Source: Portulaca oleracea
Lineage: Eukaryota > Streptophyta > Magnoliopsida > Caryophyllales > Portulacaceae
Assembly: GCA_029582165.1 (NCBI GenBank)
Contig: CM055881.1
Span: 18,649,094 to 18,713,093 of the forward strand
Direction: 5' to 3'
DNA: 64,000 nucleotides
Shown: positions 58,201-64,000 of the stretch, in pieces
Position numbering within the stretch: position 1 is the first letter of the stretch
Layout of the letters: every line of letters begins with the position of its first letter
Program-made: the position numbers and the translations under genes
Notes under the pieces: model-generated
What the model saw: only the letters and a program-made list of their open reading frames with translations
The model's database searches: none
Told to the model about the DNA's origin: nothing

Positions 58201-58959
58201 TACATGACACACTCGATTTTGAGAATTCTTATGGTGCATCCAAATACTTCTTCCCTAATTCTTGCACATCTCATGCTAGTTCACATATTCAACCTTATGT
58301 TTTGCTCATGTTGTTTATGTTCTTCATCTAACCACGATGATTCTACACGCCCTAGTAGTGCTAGACTTGAATTCTCGATGAAGGCAATGCTAGAGCAACA
58401 AGCTGAGACAATTGACTTGATGTGAGGATATGACTTATTGCATGATTCTGTCCATAGTCCTAATTTTCCCAATTTGAATGTTGGAATATGTGATGATAAT
58501 GAGACTATCGTCCCTTTTGCTTGGGAGGAGAGTTAAAATGGAGAGTAAGGGTTTATAGGTGTAAAGGAGGGTGAGGATACGGGAGGTTCATAAGGGTAAA
58601 TTACTTACCCCTGCTTGGGATAACAATTTGTAGAGTTCATAAGAGTAAAATATTAATTGACATATTTGCCCTTTCATATTATATGTAATTCAATATAATA
58701 CCCATAAATTTGCTCTAATACTCATTCTCTTTCAACTCTCCCCCTCCCCCCTTCTCTCTACCCCTTCCCCATTCTCTCTCTCTTCTCTCTCTACCTCTTC
58801 CCCTCCCCCCTCCTCTCTCTCTATACTCTCTGAACAATCTCTCTACCCTCTTTTTCTCTCTCTCCCCACCCTTTCAATCTACTCACTCTCTCTCTCTCTC
58901 TCTCTCCATCTCTATATCTCTCTCTAATGAAAGAGAGAGAGAAGGGGGGAGAGATAGAG

Positions 58960-59039
<80 letters not shown>

Positions 59040-59107
59040 AAGAGAGAGATGTTTGTGTGTGTGTGTGTGTGTGTATAAGAGAGAGAAAGAGATAGAGATG
59101 TGTGTGT

Positions 59108-59146
<39 letters not shown>

Positions 59147-60180
59147 TTGTGTGTGTTATGATTCAATTAGGGGTTAAGGGTAATATGGTCATTTTTTATT
59201 ATATGTATGTTATAATGTAATTAAACACCTCTTTACACCCCAAATTGGGGTTTTAAAAAGATAGGGGTTAATAGGGGTAAAGGGGGGTAAACCCCACTCC
59301 CTCTTATCTCCCTTACTCTCTCTCACTCTCTTCCCAAGCAGGGGTAAGGAGGAGTAAGTACCCTCCTTAACCCCTCCTAATCACCCCTCCCCCTCCCCCT
59401 CCCCCTCCCCCCTCCTCCTAAGCATAGTGGAGGCTAGTCTGGATAAAATATTTGACCCTCCTAAGGAATCCTTGCCAATTAGTACCCCTCTCATCCTAGC
59501 TTACCTAGAGACATTATTGATGGTGTCTTTACTTTTCATGATACACCCTTACCTTTTTCTCATTCAAAGAAGTTTGAGATGAGTGAGTCCTATTGATTTG
59601 ACGCGGGGTATTATGATGATTTTTACCATGAGTCAGTTGACATTATTGATAAGGAGCCAAGCGAGGAGGTTGTGAGTGGATTAGATTCTCTAAGCAAGGA
59701 TTGTGGTGATACTGTACTCCCTACTTCCTATGGCTTATTCCATGTTTCTCCATTTTATTCCGCACCCCACCCTCCCCCCAAAATTCGCCTAAGAAACTTG
59801 AGAAACACAATCCTCGTGAAAAGACCATTAATGTTCATGTTAATGTGGGATATGAGCTCAGCTCTTGTGATGTGATTGATGGGGATGACAATGTTATTGA
59901 TGTATTGTCGTAAAGTACATTAAGAGGGTATGATCCTTCTCTTGATCCATATTGTATATACTTAGAGGACTCACCTAGAAAAATCTTCTGGATAACTTAT
60001 TTTGCTTCTTTTGATTTTTCTAAGGCTTTTAATCTATTTAAGCGAGCAATATTAACATTCTCTATTATGACTCTTTTGTTGCTCTCTTATTTGCAAGCTT
60101 CTAGACCGCATGTTGAAGAGTTTGATAAACTTCTAAGGGCTTTGGTTGCATCCGAAGTGGTAAATGCGATCTTGAATGCT
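58201..60180. other. internal region of a probable non-autonomous LTR element, with nested MITE
   Basis: Open but short frames (58204-58425 and 59672-59875) have no retroviral domain I recognise. Fragments on either side of the MITE (for example near 58500 and 59430-59660) look like one acidic, Asp/Glu-rich coding-like text interrupted by the insertion. They may be an element-specific ORF of a Tat/Athila-type non-autonomous family; that is inference. Confidence 0.35.
58518..59424. mobile_element. inverted-repeat MITE containing large CT/GA/GT microsatellites
   Basis: The left end, TGCTTGGGAGGAGAG, pairs with the right end, CCTCCTAAGCA. Inner arms also pair (ACTTACCCCTGCTTGGGA at about 58600-58620 against TTCCCAAGCAGGGGTAA at about 59330-59347). 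Inside are (CT)n at about 58780-58925, (GT)n and (GA)n at about 58960-59050, and further GT/GA runs to 59157. The ORFs across it are microsatellite artefacts. No target duplication is established. Confidence 0.5.
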
Positions 60181-60404
60181 TGATGGAGTGGCAACCTAAT
60201 TGTAGAAATTTTATTTTGATTTTCAGATTTTATTTTCTTTACTTTATTTTTCTAAAATTTTTAAAGTCTAATCTTGTTTGTTTGTTTTTAGAAAAAAGAA
60301 GAGAAAAAAAGAGAAAAAGAAAACAGGGGGGAACGGAAAAACAGAATAGAGAAAAACTAACTTATTTTAGCAGGTGAAGAAAGAAGAAAGAAGAAGACCG
60401 AGAC

Positions 60405-60585
60405 GCAGCTAGCGCCTACCTTAGCTCGACTGGCATCTCAGACAGGAACGAAAAACTTTAGGTAACATGAGATGCAGTCAGCGCCCCCTTTGTGGTGTAC
60501 CGCGCCTCGCATAGAGAGAAGGGACGGAAAGGACAAGGAGACACGACCGACGCCTACCAAGGCATGGCATGCGCCTCAGTAGATG
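60405..60585. repeat. GCGCC-rich palindromic cluster
   Basis: It contains GACGCAGCTAGCGCC, GATGCAGTCAGCGCC, CGCGCCTCGCAT and GACGCCTACCAAGGCATG then GCGCC, preceded by an A/G-rich stretch (60290-60400). It resembles 57365-57545 in context, suggesting a related element part. Confidence 0.5.
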
Positions 60586-61032
60586 CGTTCCAGTATATTT
60601 CAAGCAAGGTTTTGTGTTTCTTTTCGGCCAAATTTTTTTAAAAGCCTAACCTCAAACGCGACCCCTTCTTCTCCAACCTACCCCCTCCCCCTTCTCCTTC
60701 CTCTTCTTCTTCCTCTTCTCTTCTCTTCTTCTTCCTCTTCTCTTTAGTAACTCTCCAACTCCCACCATTGTTACTCCCTCCAATACCGCCAAATTTTCCA
60801 CAACATGCTTTCCTCCCTCAGTCACTCTTTCTCTAAAACGCCATTGAAGTATTTTTTACAAGCTTTGGTCTTTCATTCAATCAATTTAAACAAGGTATGA
60901 TTACTTGCAGTTTTCAATCTTTGTATTACTTCTAGTAAATTGTAGTGATTTGGTGTGTGATTTCACAGTTTAATTTGGGCACTTAACTATATTCACCATT
61001 GTTGAGAATTCAAACTTGTTGATACTTGTTTG
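60586..61032. other. CT-rich then AT-rich DNA, no recognised gene
   Basis: A (CTT)n-rich stretch at about 60668-60745 leads into ordinary sequence that is one flank of the solo LTR. A leader-like CT run followed by GGTATGATTACTTGC (about 60894) could be a 5' exon and donor. This is weak. Confidence 0.35.
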
Positions 61033-61037
61033 AAACC
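61033..61037. repeat. target-site duplication of solo LTR 3
   Basis: AAACC is repeated at 62410-62414, immediately outside the LTR ends. Confidence 0.8.
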
Positions 61038-62409
61038 TGATAAGTGCTTTTTATAGCTATGTTTTTAGGGGTTTCAATAGTGAATTAGGAATAGTTTTGA
61101 GTGTGAACCTTGATTTATATTCTGATTTCCCTACTACACTTGGTGTTGTTGTTTTTGATGCAAATTTGTAGGTTTTGAGGCCAAAACACCAACTTTCTCT
61201 AAACTTCAGGCAAGAGTAAAGACACCACGGGCCTCTACATGTCAAACCCAGACCGTGACACAAATTTGGGACGGAACGAAGCTCAGAATTCCCAACCAGA
61301 GGCCACCACGGTCTGCCCGTGGTGAGCCCCCACGGTCTATGGTGTACGGACTGTACGGACCGTGGCAGACTGCCCGTGTAGGTCGGCTGTTTTCGCGAGT
61401 AGAAAAAGAAGCGAGTGGCGGTTTTTCGTCATTCATTCATTATCTATCATTTTTCCTTCGTTCTTTGGCCGTCAAGGAGAGAAAAGAGAGTCCTAATACT
61501 TCCATTCTACTCCTCTTCCCCACCATCAAGATTCAAGACCGAATCGATTCAAGAGAAACAAAGATCAAGATTCGCAAAGGAAAGGAGCGACATTCACGGG
61601 GAAGGTTCCACCCCAGGATCGAAAGACTCGACGGGTTGTATTCTTCGCAATTCTGTTCTTTCTTTTTTATTTCCTTCTTAGTTTTGAGATTCGATTATGA
61701 TGTTTGGAGTTGTTTCGTGCTTTTCTTGAACATGAGTGAGTAGTTCCTTTGAATTCTAGGGTTTTGAGATTCGATTAGAAACAATGTAGTTTGATTGAAT
61801 GTTCTTAGTTTGTGCATGAATTCTTGCTTGAATCAATAGAAGGTTGTGTTTTCCATGTTCATGTGTGTTCTTTGAGCGCTCGAATATTCGTGATTTGAGA
61901 TTAACCTGAGAAGTACTGAAAGGTGAATTAGGATAATCTGACTACCAACTTTTCTACCTAATTTTGTGAAATTTGAGAAAAGAATAGCAGACTAGGGAAC
62001 CTTTTGATAACCAAAATATTTGAGACCTTCAACTTTGATTAACTTGAAAAGCATACGAAAGTTGTAATTTAGATTAATTGAGGTAATTATATTAGCATCG
62101 AAAGAGCAGTAGAGTTCTTATGGTTATCGTTCTTGATTCATTCTTGAATGTATGATTGTGCAGGCTAGGTTTTAAGAATCAAACTCGTTGCTAGGCTAGC
62201 AATTCCCTAGAAGTATTTCTCCCTTGATTGAGCCTTTGATTGATTTCCCTGCTTTGTTAGTTTTAATTAGTTTTCTAAAACCTTTCCAAAATCAAAACCT
62301 ATTAGCTTAGCAACCACATAGAGAGCTAGTTTAATGCGTTGCTAATTGAGTCCCTGTGGGATCGACCTTGACGTGCTACTACGTACACCGTGTGCTTGCG
62401 GCCCTGTCA
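61038..62409. mobile_element. solo LTR 3 (1.37 kb, Tat/Athila-type)
   Basis: It starts TGATAAGTGC and ends CGGCCCTGTCA, flanked by AAACC on both sides. The right part has CCCTGTGGGATCGACCTTGA, a phrase typical of LTR ends of plant Tat/Athila-type gypsy elements. No internal region remains. A palindrome cluster lies at 61215-61392. The 162-codon frame at 61255-61743 is inside the LTR and has no recognised domain. Confidence 0.8.
61215..61392. repeat. palindrome cluster CCACGGTCTGCCCGTGG in solo LTR 3
   Basis: It contains CACCACGGTCTGCCCGTGGTG (61302-61322; a 7 bp inverted arm around a short loop), CCCACGGTCTATGG, GTACGGACTGTACGGACCGTGG and AGACTGCCCGTG, with flanking ACCACGGGCCTC. All are built on an ACGG/CCGT core. 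Confidence 0.7.
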
Positions 62410-62414
62410 AAACC
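62410..62414. repeat. target-site duplication of solo LTR 3, copy 2
   Basis: AAACC is identical to 61033-61037. Confidence 0.8.
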
Positions 62415-62701
62415 ACATTGTTACTAATAAGTATAATTAGGGTGTTTATTTGCTTAGTAATATACCAAATTAATGGAAACTTAGGAGTAGGTTGTTGTTA
62501 ATTGAGTTTTGTATGATAGGGTTTGAAGGTAGGATATAAGGTCTCTGTTTGAGAATTTTAGTTATGCTCTGTTTTGATGAATTGGGTGTGGAAGTCCAAC
62601 AATGAAAGTTATGTTTTTGCACCATAGTTAGTGCTACGCAAGCATGAAGGAGTACAAATTTGTTGTAAATTGGGTTATATTTTTACTTGTTATGATTTCA
62701 G

Positions 62702-62842
62702 ATGATGCGGGTTGCTTTTCGACGTTCACCAGCTGGTGATGGGGCTGACGATGATGTCGATGGAAGCCGAAAAATGAAGGCTACTGCCGCTGAGAAGAGG
62801 AAACAAAAAGCAACATCACCCCTCGTATTTGGTCTGGAATAG
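62702..62842 (+). other. short exon-like frame, unrecognised
   Basis: It follows a T-rich tract and TGATTTCAG, a plausible 3' splice site. A 46-residue frame starts ATGATGCGGGTTGC and encodes a hydrophilic stretch (RRSPAGDGADDDVDGSRK, then AAEKRKQKATSP) ending at TAG. It may be the last exon of a gene interrupted by solo LTR 3. No family is recognised. Confidence 0.25.
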
Positions 62843-63088
62843 AGCCTATTTGATGCCCTTAGACAGAGTGTTTTTGCTTGTTTTAACAGCTAGATGGTAG
62901 TTATTTATTAAATTTTTGTGTTTGTATAGGTTTGATAGAGAATGTTGGGAATCGAAGCTAAAAATAACGAAGTTGGGCACGTGTTTGCGCCTTTCGAGCC
63001 CCGAGACTCAATTTGGAACCCCATGAGTAATCTCGAACGAAATCAAGACCAGGGGGGCAAAAACTAAGTCCGGAAAGCAGAAGATAGT
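62843..63088. other. no recognised feature
   Basis: Spacer between the exon-like frame and the palindromic arrays. No supported gene. Confidence 0.4.
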
Positions 63089-63355
63089 GGCATGTCCATA
63101 CCATAAGCTTGGCACCCCCATGCCAAGAAACAGGCACTCCCATGCAAGAACATTGGCACTCTCATGCCAGGAAGTTGGCACTGCCATGCCAACAACTAAG
63201 CAAGGATTGACGACGCAAGGTGGCACTGCCATGCCAAGAAGCTGGCACTCCCATGCCAAACCGAGCAAAATTGAAAAGAAGACGCCGTAGCTTGGCAGTA
63301 CCATGCCGAATGTTGGCATGGCCATGCCAACACTTTGCACTTCCATGCCAAATAC
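63089..63355. repeat. tandem GGCACTGCCATGCC palindromes, about 22 bp period
   Basis: Units start at 63111, 63133, 63155, 63177, 63222, 63244, 63294, 63315 and 63337, mostly 22 bp apart or about two periods where one has decayed. Each is a variant of TTGGCACTSCCATGCCAA. The frames across the array are consequences of the repeat. Confidence 0.88.
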
Positions 63356-63397
63356 GAGTTGGACCAGCGCGTTTTTTAATTGTACATATTGATGACG

Positions 63398-63477
<80 letters not shown>
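63398..63477. repeat. (AAT)n microsatellite
   Basis: About 26 uninterrupted trinucleotide units. It produces apparent poly-Asn, poly-Ile and poly-Tyr frames, which are not genes. Confidence 0.95.
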
Positions 63478-63478
<1 letters not shown>

Positions 63479-63512
63479 CATGGGTTAGAATCTACCAAAA
63501 TTGCATGTGAAA

Positions 63513-63740
63513 CTGCCAAAATTGACATGAGATTCATAGATTTCACGCCAATCAGTGTAAGAATCAAAAATCTCACGCCGATTGGCGTGAGATCTATGAA
63601 ACTCATGCCAATATGCGTGAGATTCTTGATTCTCATGCCAATTGGCGTGAGAACTTAGAATCTCACGCCAATTGGCGTGAGATCTTAGAAACTCACGCCA
63701 ATTGGCGTGCGATTAGAATCGCATGCCAATTTTGACTGAC
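63513..63740. repeat. 30 bp minisatellite with an 18 bp palindromic core
   Basis: Core TCACGCCAATTGGCGTGA (a perfect palindrome at 63663-63680) recurs in register every 30 bp: 63513 (decayed), 63543, 63573, 63603, 63633, 63663, 63693 and 63723 (decayed). The 12 bp between cores is a conserved GATCTTAGAAAC-like phrase. Central copies are best preserved and outer ones are degenerate. Confidence 0.92.
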
Positions 63741-64000
63741 CTTATAACATACTATATGCTTCCTTCAGTTTTCCCTCCTCATTTTTCTTCACACTCTCCT
63801 CCTCTCGTTTTCCCTCAACAAATTTCTCTCCTAAACTTTCTTTACAAATTTCCCTCCGATAAAGATGAAGTATTTAAGGATGATAATGAAAATGATGATG
63901 GAGTTAGTATTATATTTTTATAAATTTAGAGTTTTATTAATATACGTTTACAATGTACATTAATTAATTTACTTTGTTATTTTAATTTAATTTGATTCCA
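63741..64000. other. no recognised feature
   Basis: A CT-rich stretch (63760-63840) leads into AT-rich sequence at the window edge. The plus frame at 63723-63923 has no recognised family. Confidence 0.4.

Noticed and set aside
58924..59166. 80-codon Ser/Leu/His-rich ORF
   Set aside because: It is a translation of GA/GT microsatellites inside a MITE.
61255..61743. 162-codon plus-strand ORF
   Set aside because: It lies wholly inside solo LTR 3, lacks any recognised domain and overlaps the palindrome cluster; taken as chance.
63008..63658. Long frames with poly-Tyr, poly-Asn or poly-Ile runs
   Set aside because: They are translations of the (AAT)n tract and neighbouring palindromic arrays, with no domain or start context.
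63513..63740. CRISPR-like array of regularly spaced palindromic repeats
   Set aside because: The 12 bp spacers are themselves conserved and too short, there are no cas genes, and the context is a plant nuclear genome, so it is a minisatellite.

Overview
The window looks like a nuclear chromosome segment from a flowering plant, most likely a eudicot. It holds two spliced, apparently intact nuclear genes with GT-AG introns. The rest is dominated by nested plant transposable elements: L1-type LINEs, Athila-like and long-LTR Ty3/gypsy elements, a Copia remnant, Stowaway- and hAT-like MITEs, and FAR1/MULE relics. I see no rRNA or tRNA genes, no bacterial operon structure and no CRISPR array. The species cannot be named from this sequence.

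Layout. 1-2837: AT-rich DNA with a degenerate LTR-like stretch, a (TA)n tract and a MITE built from GGACATCAAGT words. 2838-10808: a host sequence, possibly an intron of a minus-strand gene whose first exon would be near 10809-10930. It is interrupted by two L1-type elements: an ORF2-only 5'-truncated copy (2856-7020, minus) and an ORF1-only copy (7527-10347, plus), each with target-site duplications. 11183-14153: an unrecognised reading frame split by a 2.6 kb solo LTR. 14290-16437: a hAT-like non-autonomous element, unrecognised DNA and a second (TA)n tract. 16438-32452: a DNA transposon with about 34 bp terminal inverted repeats and many TGTGGTC subterminal words, into which a 12.5 kb Athila-like LTR retrotransposon (17588-30049, minus) has jumped.

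33507-38406: succinate dehydrogenase iron-sulfur subunit (SDH2) in two exons around a 4.1 kb intron. 39463-49561: a mosaic of a MITE, a FAR1/MULE transposase pseudogene, a 3.6 kb solo LTR, palindrome-rich repeats and a minus-strand gypsy protease fragment. 50348-50609: Stowaway-like MITE. 51236-55558: glucuronokinase (GHMP kinase) in six exons. 55975-64000: Copia remnant, a non-autonomous LTR-element-like region, a microsatellite-bearing MITE, a third solo LTR (61038-62409), and two palindromic tandem arrays beside an (AAT)n tract.

The two genes do housekeeping work. SDH2 is a core subunit of mitochondrial complex II. Glucuronokinase feeds the myo-inositol oxygenation route to UDP-glucuronate and cell-wall sugars. 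They share no operon-like link.

The most unusual theme is that several unrelated LTR families, plus two arrays near the right end, each carry their own cluster of short GC-rich palindromes (for example GGACCGCAGGTGCGGTCC, GTCACGGGCGTGAC, GTGCACTAAGGCAC, TCACGCCAATTGGCGTGA). In the near-complete Athila-like element the same palindrome sits both in the LTRs and between pol and the env-like ORF.
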